Position numbers and translations under genes: made by a program. 64,000 nucleotides of DNA, from contig NZ_WUPT01000002.1 in the NCBI RefSeq assembly GCF_009830125.1, positions 1,150,001 through 1,214,000 of the forward strand, read 5' to 3'. Source of the DNA: Kangsaoukella pontilimi (GTDB taxonomy: Bacteria > Pseudomonadota > Alphaproteobacteria > Rhodobacterales > Rhodobacteraceae). The notes below the pieces were generated by a model, which was not told the origin of the DNA, did not search any database, and saw only the letters and a list, made by a program, of their open reading frames with translations. Shown piece by piece: positions 7,441-16,165 of the stretch (position 1 is the stretch's first letter; every line of letters starts with the position of its first letter).

Positions 7441-9464
7441 CAGCGGAGCGCCGCCTCGATATTGCCGCCATCGACGGTCATCACATGGGCCGTGGTGCGC
7501 TCGGATTTGGCAAGGGCGACGAAGGCATCCGCCACGTGATGCGCTTCGACCTCGCGGCCGAGAAGGTTGCCGGCCATATAGCCCGCCGGATCGGTGCCGC
7601 GCGCAGCGGCGCGGCTGGCGATGAAGTCCTCGGTCAGAAGGCCTGAGCGGATGCGGTCGGCATTGACGCCGTTGACGCGGATGCCTTCGGGCCCGTGTTC
7701 CAGCGCCAGCTGCCGGAGCAGGAAGAAGGTCGTGGCCTTGGGAAGCCCGTAGGCGCCGAAATTCCTGCCCGGATTGACCGCCTGTTTCGAGACGTTGAAC
7801 AGGATTTGCCCGCCCTGGCCCTGCTCGCGGAAGACGCCGATGGCAGCCTTGGCAAAGCGCTGGTGGGCGAAGAAGTTCAGCTCGAAGGCGGCGCGGAGCG
7901 TGTCCTCATCCAGATCGGCGAGCGCCCCCTGGATCGCCGCACCCGCGTTGGACACCAGAATATCCAGCCCGCCGAACTGGCGGATCGCCCCGGCCATCGC
8001 GGCGTCCGCGGCGGCAGGGTCGGTCACGTCGAGCGCCAGCGTCACACCCGTGCCGAGGTCCTGTCGCGCGGCCGCGAGTGCCTCTGCGTCCCGGTCGACG
8101 AGGACGATCTCGGCCCCCTCTGCGGCGAAGGCTGCCGCGATGGCGCGCCCGATGGCGCCCGCGCCGCCGGTGACCATCACGATCCGGCCCTGGAACGCGG
8201 GTGGCTTCGATTTGCCGAGCTTCGCCTGCTCCAGCGACCAGTATTCCATGTCGAAGAGGTCATCCTCGCCGATGGGGCAGAAACCGCCCTTGTCCTCACC
8301 GGCGGCGGCAACCCGCATGTTCTGCTCGCCCAGATCGCCGGCGATGGCAGCGGCCTTGGCGTTGGCGCCCATCCCCGCCAGTCCCAGCCCCTCGATCCAG
8401 GCGAGGTTGGGCAGGGGCGAGAGCATCGTCTTGATTCCGCCGACGCGGGTGTTCTGACGCTCGAAGACTTGTGTATAGTTTCGGGCGAAGGCATCGACCT
8501 TGTCCGCAATCGCTGCGCTGTCGTCGGAGACGTCCACGATGACCGGCGCCCCCTTGATCCGGATCACGTGGTCGGGCGAGGCGGTGCCGCGCCCGGCAAG
8601 GCCCGCGTGATCGGGCCGGGCAAGGAAGGCATCGGTCAACGCGTTGGCGCGGAGGTTCAGAACCGGCATCCGCCCGCTTCCCGGCGCGGCCAGCGCACCT
8701 CTGAGACGGGGCAGGACGCGGATGACGTCAGGCGAGAGGTCTCGCGCGGCGCCGGGCGCGAAGGTCGGGCCGGTCAGGCCGAGCGCCTCCGCCGCCTCGT
8801 TGGTGTGCCGGACCACGCGGTCATAGCTCTCCCGCGCGGTCGGCCCCCATGTAAAATGGCCGTGCTTCAGAAGAAGCAGCCCCTCGACATGCGGATTGGC
8901 CTCGAACACTTCCGCGGCCGCCTTGGCAAGTGCGAAACCCGGCATGATATAGGGCACGATCCCCAGTCGGTCGCCGAAGATCTCGCGGGCGACCGCCTCT
9001 GCGTCGGGCAGATTGGCGAGGACGAGGAAGGGCGTCGCATGGGTGTGGTCGACCACGTCCTGCGGGAGAAAGGCGTGGAGCAGGGTTTCGACCGACGGGT
9101 TCGGCGCGGTGCTGTCGAGAAGCGTCTGACGCTGAGCGTTCACCATGTCCTCGTCGCTGAGCCGATCGAGCGCACGCAGCCTCAGAAGCGGTTCCAGACG
9201 AACGCCGGGCAGGCCCGGTGCGAGGAGCGTGTCGAGATCCCAGCCGGACCCCTTGACGTGAAGCACCCGCTCGTCCTCGCCCAGCAGCGAGCGCCGCGTG
9301 ACCTTGATCGAGGTGTTGCCGCCGCCATGCATGACGAGGTCCGGGTCCGAGCCGATCAGCCGGGAGGAATAGACACGGAGCGCCAGTGCGCGGTCCGCCG
9401 GATCGTCGCCCGCCTCCGCCTGCCAGCGCGCCGCGTCGGTCTCATCCCATCGGTTCTCGATCAT
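7440..9464 (-). CDS. RhaD-like bifunctional class II aldolase / short-chain dehydrogenase
   Basis: Fusion of 674 residues. Residues about 30-260 form a class II (zinc) aldolase domain with HGGGNTS (46-52), metal-type His140 and His142 (DHTHATP) and His201 (LLLKHGHF). Residues about 425-674 form a short-chain dehydrogenase with TGGAGAIG (432-439), NAG (507-509) and catalytic YxxxK (Tyr572, Lys576). The best-known relatives cleave L-rhamnulose-1-phosphate to dihydroxyacetone phosphate and lactaldehyde and then oxidise the aldehyde. No rhaI or rhaK homologue is present here. Placed behind mtnK-mtnA, it may instead split a 5-modified ribulose-1-phosphate, as Ald2 does in the DHAP shunt. ATG 9464 is chosen because the longer frame to 9566 reads through a repeat element. 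Confidence 0.88.
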   Translation of the reverse strand: MIENRWDETDAARWQAEAGDDPADRALALRVYSSRLIGSDPDLVMHGGGNTSIKVTRRSLLGEDERVLHVKGSGWDLDTLLAPGLPGVRLEPLLRLRALDRLSDEDMVNAQRQTLLDSTAPNPSVETLLHAFLPQDVVDHTHATPFLVLANLPDAEAVAREIFGDRLGIVPYIMPGFALAKAAAEVFEANPHVEGLLLLKHGHFTWGPTARESYDRVVRHTNEAAEALGLTGPTFAPGAARDLSPDVIRVLPRLRGALAAPGSGRMPVLNLRANALTDAFLARPDHAGLAGRGTASPDHVIRIKGAPVIVDVSDDSAAIADKVDAFARNYTQVFERQNTRVGGIKTMLSPLPNLAWIEGLGLAGMGANAKAAAIAGDLGEQNMRVAAAGEDKGGFCPIGEDDLFDMEYWSLEQAKLGKSKPPAFQGRIVMVTGGAGAIGRAIAAAFAAEGAEIVLVDRDAEALAAARQDLGTGVTLALDVTDPAAADAAMAGAIRQFGGLDILVSNAGAAIQGALADLDEDTLRAAFELNFFAHQRFAKAAIGVFREQGQGGQILFNVSKQAVNPGRNFGAYGLPKATTFFLLRQLALEHGPEGIRVNGVNADRIRSGLLTEDFIASRAAARGTDPAGYMAGNLLGREVEAHHVADAFVALAKSERTTAHVMTVDGGNIEAALR

Positions 9465-9480
9465 GCGGCCACACTGCCCT

Positions 9481-9692
9481 TTCTTCTGTTCGGAAATACT
9501 CCGGGGAGGTCTGGAGGGGCAGCGCCCCTCCAGCCGGTCGACGCCGAAGGCGGCGAAACCGGACAATGCGCCCGACAGGTGTTGCGCCGTGCTGTCGCAC
9601 GTCGCGCTGGGCCGATTTCTTTAAAAGAAATCGGCGCACCGAGGGGCGCTGCCCCTCGGGCTCCCCGGGATATTTGAGGGCCGATAATGGGG
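9481..9692. repeat. BIME-like composite repeat 2 (inverted copy of 13677-13890)
   Basis: Tail TTCTTCTGTTCGG, core AATACTCCGGGGAGG, hairpin GGAGGGGC-AGC-GCCCCTCC, an internal stretch with the hairpin CCGATTTCTT-TAA-AAGAAATCGG, then hairpin CGAGGGGC-GCT-GCCCCTCG, core CCCCGGGATATTT and tail GAGGGCCGATAATGGGG. The reverse complement matches 13677-13890 over about 205 bases with only a handful of differences visible by eye. It lies between mtnA and the aldolase gene, 17 bases upstream of the aldolase ATG, and its outer tails differ from those of the partner. Confidence 0.9.
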
Positions 9693-9704
9693 CTGTGGCT
9701 CATT

Positions 9705-10793
9705 TCAGGCGGCCTTGTCGGGGAACATGGCGGCAAGGCCTTCTGCCGAGGCTTCCGTGACACCGAGTTCGGTGATGAGCCCGGTAACGAGGCGGGCGGG
9801 CGTCACGTCGAATGCGGGATTGCCGCCGGGCGAGCCTTCGGGCGTCACGCGGACCTCGGAAATTGAGCCGTCCGCAGCGGTGCCCTGGATATGGGTCACT
9901 TCGCGTTCCGGGCGGTCTTCGATCGGAATCTCCTTGACGCCATCGCGGACGGTCCAGTCGATGGTGGGCGAGGGCAGTGCAACGTAGAAGGGAACGCCGT
10001 TGTCATGGGCGGCCAGCGCCTTCAGGTAGGTGCCGATCTTGTTGCAGACGTCGCCCGTGGCCGTCGTGCGGTCCGTGCCCACGATCACCATATCCACCAG
10101 CCCGTGCTGCATCAGGTGCCCGCCCGCATTGTCGGTGACATAGGCGTGGCTGATCCCGTGGCTGCCGAGTTCCCAGGCGGTCAGCGCGCCCTGGTTCCGG
10201 GGGCGCGTCTCGTCCACCCAGACATGGATCGGGATGCCCGCTTCGGCGGCGTGGTACATCGGGCTGGTGGCCGTGCCCCAGTCCACTGTCGCCAGCCACC
10301 CGGCATTGCAATGGGTCAGAAGCCTGACCGGTTCGCCCGCCGGTTTACGCGCCGCGATCTCCTTGATGATGTCCAGCCCGTTCACCCCGATCCGCCGGTT
10401 GATCTCGACATCCTCGTCGGCGATTTCGTGGGCGAGGCGGAGGGCCGCCTCGGCGCGGTCGGAGGGCGCGAGGGGTTTGAGGTAGGCGCGGCAGCGGTCC
10501 AGCGCCCATTTCAGGTTGATCGCCGTCGGCCGTGTCGCGTTGAGCACTTGCCAGGTCTCGTCGAGATTGGCGTCCGAGGGGTCGCGGGCCATGTCCTCGG
10601 CCACGCCGTAAGCCGCCGTCGCGCCGATCAGCGGCGCGCCCCTTACCCACATGTCGCGGATCGCCGTGGCGAAGTCATCGCGGGTCTTCAGCGTCGCGAT
10701 CCGGAAGTCATGGGGCAGCCAGCGCTGGTCGATGATGCGGACCTCGCCCGCTTCGTACCAGATCGAGCGGTAGGGGGTGCCGTTCACTTTCAT
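9705..10793 (-). CDS. mtnA: S-methyl-5-thioribose-1-phosphate isomerase family (MtnA)
   Basis: Converts 5-methylthioribose-1-phosphate to 5-methylthioribulose-1-phosphate, and accepts the 5-deoxy analogue in some organisms. The protein has 362 residues. Signature residues are present: RGAPLIG at 51-57, catalytic Cys162 (THCNAG), DETRPRNQG at 194-202 and catalytic Asp241 ([18 protein letters not shown]). The start overlaps the mtnK stop (ATGA), so the pair is co-translated. None of the usual methionine-salvage followers (mtnB, mtnD, or a YkrW-type enolase system) is in the window. The pair is instead embedded in a sugar import and aldolase/RuBisCO-like island, so the product is likely used for carbon or a shunt rather than methionine recycling. 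Confidence 0.93.
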   Translation of the reverse strand: MKVNGTPYRSIWYEAGEVRIIDQRWLPHDFRIATLKTRDDFATAIRDMWVRGAPLIGATAAYGVAEDMARDPSDANLDETWQVLNATRPTAINLKWALDRCRAYLKPLAPSDRAEAALRLAHEIADEDVEINRRIGVNGLDIIKEIAARKPAGEPVRLLTHCNAGWLATVDWGTATSPMYHAAEAGIPIHVWVDETRPRNQGALTAWELGSHGISHAYVTDNAGGHLMQHGLVDMVIVGTDRTTATGDVCNKIGTYLKALAAHDNGVPFYVALPSPTIDWTVRDGVKEIPIEDRPEREVTHIQGTAADGSISEVRVTPEGSPGGNPAFDVTPARLVTGLITELGVTEASAEGLAAMFPDKAA

Positions 10794-12040
10794 GGCGCAT
10801 CCTTTCGGTTGAAGCTGCGGGCGATGTCGAGCAGCTCGCTCGTGTCCGCGATGGTTGTCCGGTTCATCAGAAGATAGGCGCCGAGGCGGAGGTTCCGCGC
10901 CTCGAGCTTTCCGCGCGTCTCTGCATCCTCGATCGATTCAAAATCGGCGTTATGGGCGAGGCTCAGCGTGCGGCGGTGCTGTTCGATCCCGCAGAAGCCG
11001 AGCGCGTCGGCCCAGATGTCGCGCAGCTTGTCCGAGAGCGCGCCGCTGGCCGAGTGGTTTTGGTCCTCGAAGAGCGTGGCGGGATAGAGGATGCCCGTTC
11101 GCTCGGCTTCCCAGAGCGTCGAGAATTCCGACGCGAAGCTGGTCCATGTCTCGTCGACGACCGAAAGAATCCATTCCTGATAGGCGTCGAGCTCGTCGCC
11201 CCGGTGGGCGGGCTGGCTGAGATAGGCCATCAGGAAATTCGCGATCAGCATCCCGATATCGAAACCCATCGGGCCGTAGAAGCCGAATTCCGGGTCGATC
11301 ACGCGGGTCTCGGCGTCGGTGCACATGACCGAGCCTGTATGCAGGTCGCCGTGGCAGAGCGTTTCCGCGTTGTTGGCGAATTTCGCCAGCATGTGCTGCG
11401 CCTCGGTCTTGAGCGCGACCTCGCCCCTGAGCTCGGTGACAAGCGCGTCCAGGTGCGGGTTGTGATTGTTCATCTCGGCCTGGAAATACGGATCCGTGAA
11501 GACGAGACTTTCGGTGATGTCGCAGAGTTCGACATTGCCGAGGAAAAGCGCGGTGTCGGCCTTTTTCTCCGGCGTCTTCATCGAAAGGTCCGAACCGCGA
11601 AACGCCGTCCTTGCGCAGAAGCGGCCCAGTGCCTCGCCCAGTCCCTCGGTCTTTTGTCCCGCGATCAGGCGGCCCCGGAGAATCGCGTGGGGGCTGAGAT
11701 ACTCCATGACGATCAGCGCCTGATCCTCGTCGAAATGGAAGACCTCCGGCACCCGGCCCGGATCGCGCGCGGCCTGTCGCGTCAGAGCATGGTACTCGAA
11801 AAAGGCACGGGTCAGCGGCAGCGGCCAGCTATCGCCCACCAGCCGGACGTAAGGCAGCGCCTGTTTGACGATGACGGTTCCAGAGGGGCCTTCGACGATG
11901 AAGACAAGGTTCAGGTTGCCATCGCCCACCTCCTTGACCGACCATGTGGCGGGATCGGGACCGACGCGCGAGGCCACGGCCTCGATTCCGCTCAGGCGTT
12001 CCGGCAGCGTGCCCGTGTCGAGCGCAAGATAATCCGACAT
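10790..12040 (-). CDS. mtnK: S-methyl-5-thioribose kinase family (MtnK)
   Basis: ATP-dependent kinase that phosphorylates C1 of 5-methylthioribose (or 5-deoxyribose). Protein of 416 residues with the aminoglycoside-phosphotransferase-like fold. Motifs are [10 protein letters not shown] (glycine-rich loop), KQALPYVR (ATP lysine), the catalytic loop HGDLHTGS and the metal-binding [10 protein letters not shown] chose ATG 12040 (MSDYLALDT) because a strong GGGAGGAGAC ribosome site precedes it. A longer frame to 12085 lacks one. First gene of the leftward operon, divergent from the ABC importer. A kinase acting on the free sugar fits the importer and mutarotases encoded alongside. Confidence 0.92.
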   Translation of the reverse strand: MSDYLALDTGTLPERLSGIEAVASRVGPDPATWSVKEVGDGNLNLVFIVEGPSGTVIVKQALPYVRLVGDSWPLPLTRAFFEYHALTRQAARDPGRVPEVFHFDEDQALIVMEYLSPHAILRGRLIAGQKTEGLGEALGRFCARTAFRGSDLSMKTPEKKADTALFLGNVELCDITESLVFTDPYFQAEMNNHNPHLDALVTELRGEVALKTEAQHMLAKFANNAETLCHGDLHTGSVMCTDAETRVIDPEFGFYGPMGFDIGMLIANFLMAYLSQPAHRGDELDAYQEWILSVVDETWTSFASEFSTLWEAERTGILYPATLFEDQNHSASGALSDKLRDIWADALGFCGIEQHRRTLSLAHNADFESIEDAETRGKLEARNLRLGAYLLMNRTTIADTSELLDIARSFNRKDAP

Positions 12041-12086
12041 GTCTCCTCCCGTCTTTTCTCCGACTGTCCGCGAGGCGCTAGTCATT

Positions 12087-12103
12087 TGTCAAGATCGTTG
12101 ACA
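12087..12103. promoter_or_regulatory. Candidate operator in the divergent mtnK / ABC importer promoter region
   Basis: The inverted repeat TGTCAA-GATCG-TTGACA sits in the 105-base gap between the divergent mtnK and ABC ATPase genes. Flanking bases extend it imperfectly (TTTGTCAA...TTGACATT). It is the only clear palindrome in the gap. It is a plausible site for the SorC-type regulator encoded in the leftward operon. The TTGACA half could also form part of a rightward -35 element, so operator and promoter may overlap. Confidence 0.5.
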
Positions 12104-12145
12104 TTTGCAAAGCGCCCGCTAACGTCGGGGCTCAGGGAGGATGGC

Positions 12146-13657
12146 ATGGCAGCCGAGGCGTGTCAGTTGAAAGGGATCGTGAAGGCTTTCGGGCCGAACC
12201 GCGTGCTACGCGGCATCGATCTCGTGCTGAAGCCCGGCGAAATCACCGTGCTGATGGGGGCCAACGGGGCCGGCAAGTCGACACTGGTGAAGATCCTCTG
12301 CGGCGTGCACCGCGCCGATGGCGGGGAGATGCGTCTCTTCGGAGAGCCTTACGCGCCGACGTCGCCGTCCGAAGCCATCGCGAAGGGCGTGGTGACGGTT
12401 CACCAGTCCATCGATGACGGGGTGATTCCCGATCTCGACGTGGCCTCAAACCTTCTTCTCGACCGCCTGACGAACCGGTCTTCGGGCTTTTTCGTGGCTG
12501 CCCGCGCCATGCGCGAGGAGGCGGCGAAGATCGCGGCGGCGATGGGGCTCGACCTGGACCCTTCGGCCATCGTGGGCGATCTCGGTGTGGCCGAGCGCCA
12601 GCTCATCGCCATCGCCCGTGCAATGGCGCGCGAGCCCAAGGTGCTGATCCTCGACGAGCCGACCTCGTCCTTGTCGGCGGCCGAGGCCGACCGGCTGTTC
12701 CGGCTTCTGGACAGGCTGAAAGAGACCGGGGTCGCCATCCTCTACATCTCGCACCGCATGTCGGATATCCGCCGTGTGGCGGACCGGATCGTGTCCATGC
12801 GGGATGGACAGATCGCGGGCATGTTCGAAGGCGAGGCGCTGGATTACGAAGGCGCGGTGACGGCGATGCTGGGCCATGGGCTGACGGCTGTGGATGTGGC
12901 GGTGAAGACGGGGACGGAGCCGGTCCTGAGCCTCGACGGGCTCAGGCTGTTCGGCGGGTCGAAGCCGGTCGACCTGCAAATCCGGCAGGGCGAGGTGGTC
13001 GCGGTCACGGGGCTTTTGGGCTCGGGCAAGACGCGGCTCGCCTCGGTCCTCTTCGGGCTGGAACAGCCCGTTGCCGGGACGATGCGCCTGCGGTTCGCGC
13101 ACTATGCGCCGCAGACGGCGCGCGACGCGATCCGGGCGGGTGTGTTCCTCTGCCCCAAGGACCGGGCGTCGAATGGCGTGATCCGGGATTTCGACATCAC
13201 CGACAACCTGACGCTGCCGTTCCTGTCGCGCCATGCAGCGTTGTCCTTTTTGAATCCGCGCCGTCAGCGGCGCCGGACGGAAGAGATGATCGCCACGCTC
13301 GGCATCGTCTGTCAGGGGCCGGGCGACGGGATCGGGACGCTGTCGGGCGGCAACCAGCAGAAGGTGATGGTGGGGCGCTGGATGGCCGAGGCCTCGAATC
13401 TTCTGGTGCTCGATGAGCCCTTCCAGGGCGTCGACATCAAGGCGCGCCGGGATATCGGCCGCCGCATCCGCGAAACGGCCGAGACGCGCGCGACGCTGGT
13501 CTTCGTGGCCGAGATCGACGAGGCGCTGGAAATCGCGGATCGGATCGTGGTTCTGAACGAAGGCGAGATCGTGGGCGAGCATCCCAACCGCGATGTGGAC
13601 GTGGCCCGCATCATGGCCGAAGTCTCGGGCCAGACCGCCCCGGAGACGGTGACATGA
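12146..13657 (+). CDS. Sugar ABC transporter, duplicated ATP-binding protein (RbsA type)
   Basis: Cytoplasmic ATPase of a ribose-type (CUT2) importer, 503 residues with two nucleotide-binding domains. The first has Walker A GANGAGKST near residue 40, a Q-loop region and Walker B LILDEPTSSLS. The second has GLLGSGKTR, signature LSGGNQQK and LVLDEPFQGVD. The double-domain layout with a degenerate first signature is usual for RbsA/MglA. The start at ATG 12146 follows AGGGAGG by 5 bases. The long upstream extension of this frame is antisense to mtnK and is not coding. The stop overlaps an ATG at 13654 (ATGA) that leads only into a repeat element. The true permease start is 13908. Confidence 0.92.
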   Translation: MAAEACQLKGIVKAFGPNRVLRGIDLVLKPGEITVLMGANGAGKSTLVKILCGVHRADGGEMRLFGEPYAPTSPSEAIAKGVVTVHQSIDDGVIPDLDVASNLLLDRLTNRSSGFFVAARAMREEAAKIAAAMGLDLDPSAIVGDLGVAERQLIAIARAMAREPKVLILDEPTSSLSAAEADRLFRLLDRLKETGVAILYISHRMSDIRRVADRIVSMRDGQIAGMFEGEALDYEGAVTAMLGHGLTAVDVAVKTGTEPVLSLDGLRLFGGSKPVDLQIRQGEVVAVTGLLGSGKTRLASVLFGLEQPVAGTMRLRFAHYAPQTARDAIRAGVFLCPKDRASNGVIRDFDITDNLTLPFLSRHAALSFLNPRRQRRRTEEMIATLGIVCQGPGDGIGTLSGGNQQKVMVGRWMAEASNLLVLDEPFQGVDIKARRDIGRRIRETAETRATLVFVAEIDEALEIADRIVVLNEGEIVGEHPNRDVDVARIMAEVSGQTAPETVT

Positions 13658-13676
13658 GCCTGAAGCACACCGCATC

Positions 13677-13890
13677 CCCCATTATCGGCCCTGAAATATC
13701 CCGGGGACCCCGAGGGGCAGCGCACCTCGGTGCGCCGATTTCTTTTGAAGAAATCGGCCTAGCGCGACGTGCGACAGCACGGCGCAACACCTGTCGGGCG
13801 CATTGTCCGGTTTCGCCGCCTTCGGCGTCGACCGGCTGGAGGGGCGCCGCCCCTCCAGACCTCCCCGGAGTATTTTCACCAAGAAGAAAG
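13677..13890. repeat. BIME-like composite repeat 3 (inverted copy of 9481-9692)
   Basis: Begins CCCCATTATCGGCCCT, continues through core AATATCCCGGGGA, hairpin, the internal TTTCTT/AAGAAA hairpin, a second hairpin GGAGGGGC-GCC-GCCCCTCC and core CCCCGGAGTATTTT, and ends CACCAAGAAGAAAG. It is nearly identical to the reverse complement of 9481-9692. It separates the ABC ATPase and permease genes of one operon, where relatives usually have adjoining genes. The ATPase stop overlaps an orphan ATG (13654) just before the repeat, which suggests the element arrived at a formerly coupled junction. Confidence 0.9.
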
Positions 13891-13907
13891 AGCGGGGAGT
13901 GCGCGGC

Positions 13908-14954
13908 ATGACCGAAGTCGATGCAGGGCGCGCGCCCCTCCGGGCGGGCAAGGGCTGGATGTATTACGCGATCCGCTACGGCTTTCTCTGCCTGCTGATC
14001 GGGCTTCTGATCTTCTTCGCGATCTTCGCGCCCGGTTTCGCCGGGCCGCGGTCCGCCGTGTTCATTTTCCAGTCCGTCGCCATCACGGGCATTCTGGCGC
14101 TTGGCGTGACCTGCACACTTGTCGTCGGCGGATTCGATCTGTCAATCGGGTCGGTTGCGACTTCGGCGCTGATGCTCTCGGCATATGTGATGGTGGTGAT
14201 GGAGCAATCCGCCTTCGTCGCCGTCATGGCCTGTCTGGTGATGGGGGCGGTGGTGGGCGCGATCAACGGCTTTCTCATCGTCAAGATGCGCGTGCCGGAT
14301 CTGCTGGCGACGCTCGGGATGATGTTCCTGTTGATCGGTCTGCAGCGTATTCCGACCGAGGGGCGGTCGATCTCGACCGGCATGACCCTGCCTTCGGGCG
14401 AGACGGCGGATGGCGTCTTCTCGCCCGCTTTCCTCTGGATCGGGCGGCATCGGTTCGATCTGGTGCTGGAGGACCTGATCCCGGTGCCGGTGGTCCTGTT
14501 CCTGCTCGTGGGCGTTCTGGTCTGGGTCTTTCTCGAGCTCACCCGGCACGGGCGGCTAATGTATGCCATCGGCTCGAACGAGCGGGCCGCCGGTTTGGCC
14601 GGGACGCCCGTCGCACGCTACAAGGTTCTGGCGTACATGATCTCGGGCGTGCTTGCGTCGGTGGGAGGCATACTTCTGGCGGCGCGTCTGGGTCGGGGCG
14701 ATATCGCGTCGGGCAACAACCTGCTGCTCGACAGTGTTGCCGCCGCGCTGATCGGGTTCGCCGTTCTCGGCGCGGCCAAGCCCAACGCCTTCGGCACCGC
14801 TATCGGTGCGCTTTTCGTCGGCATCCTGCTGCAGGGGCTGACCATGATGAACGCGCCCTATTACACGCAGGATTTCGTCAAGGGAGCGGTGCTTGTCATC
14901 GCTCTCATGTTCACATTCGCGTTGTCGCACAGACGCGGCGGCGGGGGTCATTAA
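13908..14954 (+). CDS. Sugar ABC transporter permease (RbsC type)
   Basis: Membrane subunit of the CUT2 importer, 348 residues with about eight to ten hydrophobic helices. It carries the conserved GGFDLSIGSV segment typical of BPD-transporter permeases of the ribose family and the cytoplasmic coupling region GSNERAAGLAGTPVARYK. ATG 13908 follows a GGGGAGT ribosome site. The frame remains open upstream to 13803, but that extension translates repeat element 3 and is not part of the protein. It lies between the ATPase and the periplasmic binding protein genes in the rightward operon. Confidence 0.9.
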   Translation: MTEVDAGRAPLRAGKGWMYYAIRYGFLCLLIGLLIFFAIFAPGFAGPRSAVFIFQSVAITGILALGVTCTLVVGGFDLSIGSVATSALMLSAYVMVVMEQSAFVAVMACLVMGAVVGAINGFLIVKMRVPDLLATLGMMFLLIGLQRIPTEGRSISTGMTLPSGETADGVFSPAFLWIGRHRFDLVLEDLIPVPVVLFLLVGVLVWVFLELTRHGRLMYAIGSNERAAGLAGTPVARYKVLAYMISGVLASVGGILLAARLGRGDIASGNNLLLDSVAAALIGFAVLGAAKPNAFGTAIGALFVGILLQGLTMMNAPYYTQDFVKGAVLVIALMFTFALSHRRGGGGH

Positions 14955-14990
14955 TTGGGCCGAAGCGCCCGTATTCCAGGGAGGAAGACC

Positions 14991-16028
14991 ATGAACTTTA
15001 CAAGACGTGTCACGATGGGGCTGATCGCCTCGGCCATGATGGCGACCGGGGCCAGCGCGCAGGACATGCCCGCGCCTCTGGACAATCCAGGTGACGTGAC
15101 GATTGCCCTCGTCCGCTACCTGTCTACCGGCGACTTCTTCCAGGCCTATCTGGCGGGCGTCGAATCCCAGGCCGCCGCACTTGGCGTCGACCTGCGCGTG
15201 TTCGACAGCCGTCAGGATGCCGCGCTGCAGGCCGACATGGTCGATCAGGCCATCGCGCTCGGCGTCGACGGGATCGTCATTCAGCACGGCCTGACCGAGT
15301 CGATGAAGGAAGCCGCGCAGCGTGCCGTCGACGCCGGCATCAAGGTCGTGGCCTTCGACGTGAATGTCGAGAACGACGCGATCCCGCAGATCGAGCAGTC
15401 GGACTATCTGCTCGGCAAGCTCGCACTGGAGCAGGCGATTGAGGATAATGGAACCAGCTGGGATGCAGGTTACGTCTATGTGCCCGGCATTGCCCCGCTC
15501 GACCGCCGTCACGTTGCCTGGGAAGAGGTGAAGGAAGCCAATTCCGGCATTCGCGAGGTCGCCCAGATGGGCACGCTCGACAACCCGATCGCGAACTCGA
15601 ACGCCAACCAGGCGCGTTCGGTCCTGCAAGCCAATCCGACGATCAGCGTCTTCTTCGCGCCCTATGACGAATTCGCCAAGGGCGTGAAGATTGCCGTGGA
15701 CGAGGCGGGGCTGTCGGGCGACATCTCGATCTACTCGGCCGACGTCTCGACTGCCGATATCAGCGCCATGCGCGAGCCGGGGTCTGCCTGGAAGGCCACC
15801 GTGGCGACCAACCCCGCCGTGGTGGGTGAGGTCTCGGTCCGGGCGCTTGCCATCATGCTGACGGGCGGCGATCCGGGTGCCAGCGTCATCGTGCCGCCGA
15901 CACTGATCACGCAGGACTTCCTGAACGAGAACGACATCAAGAACATGGAAGAGCTTTCGGCCAAGATGCCCCAGTTCGCCCATGCCGATGTCGCCATGAC
16001 CGACTGGATGCCGCTGCCGCCGCGGTGA
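14991..16028 (+). CDS. Periplasmic sugar-binding protein (peripla_BP_4 / RbsB type)
   Basis: Substrate-binding protein of 345 residues with a signal peptide ending near ASA-QD (residues 1-24). The mature part shows the ribose-binding-like fold: IALVRYLSTGDFFQAYLAG at the start of domain one, LGVDLRVFDSRQD, ALGVDGIVIQHG and KVVAFDVNVEND. A hexose/pentose-type ligand is expected. In this island 5-methylthioribose or 5-deoxyribose is the best inferred candidate. ATG 14991 follows a GGGAGGAAGACC site. A strong hairpin directly after the stop probably keeps this transcript more abundant than the downstream genes. Confidence 0.9.
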   Translation: MNFTRRVTMGLIASAMMATGASAQDMPAPLDNPGDVTIALVRYLSTGDFFQAYLAGVESQAAALGVDLRVFDSRQDAALQADMVDQAIALGVDGIVIQHGLTESMKEAAQRAVDAGIKVVAFDVNVENDAIPQIEQSDYLLGKLALEQAIEDNGTSWDAGYVYVPGIAPLDRRHVAWEEVKEANSGIREVAQMGTLDNPIANSNANQARSVLQANPTISVFFAPYDEFAKGVKIAVDEAGLSGDISIYSADVSTADISAMREPGSAWKATVATNPAVVGEVSVRALAIMLTGGDPGASVIVPPTLITQDFLNENDIKNMEELSAKMPQFAHADVAMTDWMPLPPR

Positions 16029-16040
16029 TGTGACCCTATT

Positions 16041-16064
16041 CCCCGGGCGGCTCACCGCCCGGGG
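16041..16064 (+). terminator. GC-rich intercistronic hairpin after the binding-protein gene
   Basis: A perfect 10-base stem CCCCGGGCGG / CCGCCCGGGG closes a 4-base loop (CTCA), beginning 12 bases after the binding-protein stop. No run of T follows. It may therefore act as an mRNA stabiliser or partial attenuator, giving excess binding protein over the downstream enzymes, rather than as a full terminator. Confidence 0.7.
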
Positions 16065-16165
16065 ACTCCTGACTGACCTTCTCGTCCGGAACGTGCCTTC
16101 GCCTCTGCGCTGGGGACGATCACGACCGCTGCGTCCCGGACGGACCCTGAAACGGAGCCCTGACC

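Noticed and set aside
9465-9566. N-terminal extension of the aldolase/dehydrogenase, and the similar extension of the permease from 13803
   Set aside because: Both translate the same repeat element and so give matching peptides. This reflects repeat identity, not protein homology.
10952-12145. N-terminal extension of the ABC ATPase frame to 901 codons
   Set aside because: The extension is antisense to mtnK. The ABC fold and a good ribosome site start at 12146.
9481-13890. Insertion sequence or transposon bounded by the inverted repeats
   Set aside because: No transposase or recombinase gene lies between the repeats, and the enclosed genes are pathway enzymes. Related half-units occur elsewhere as intergenic REP-like elements.
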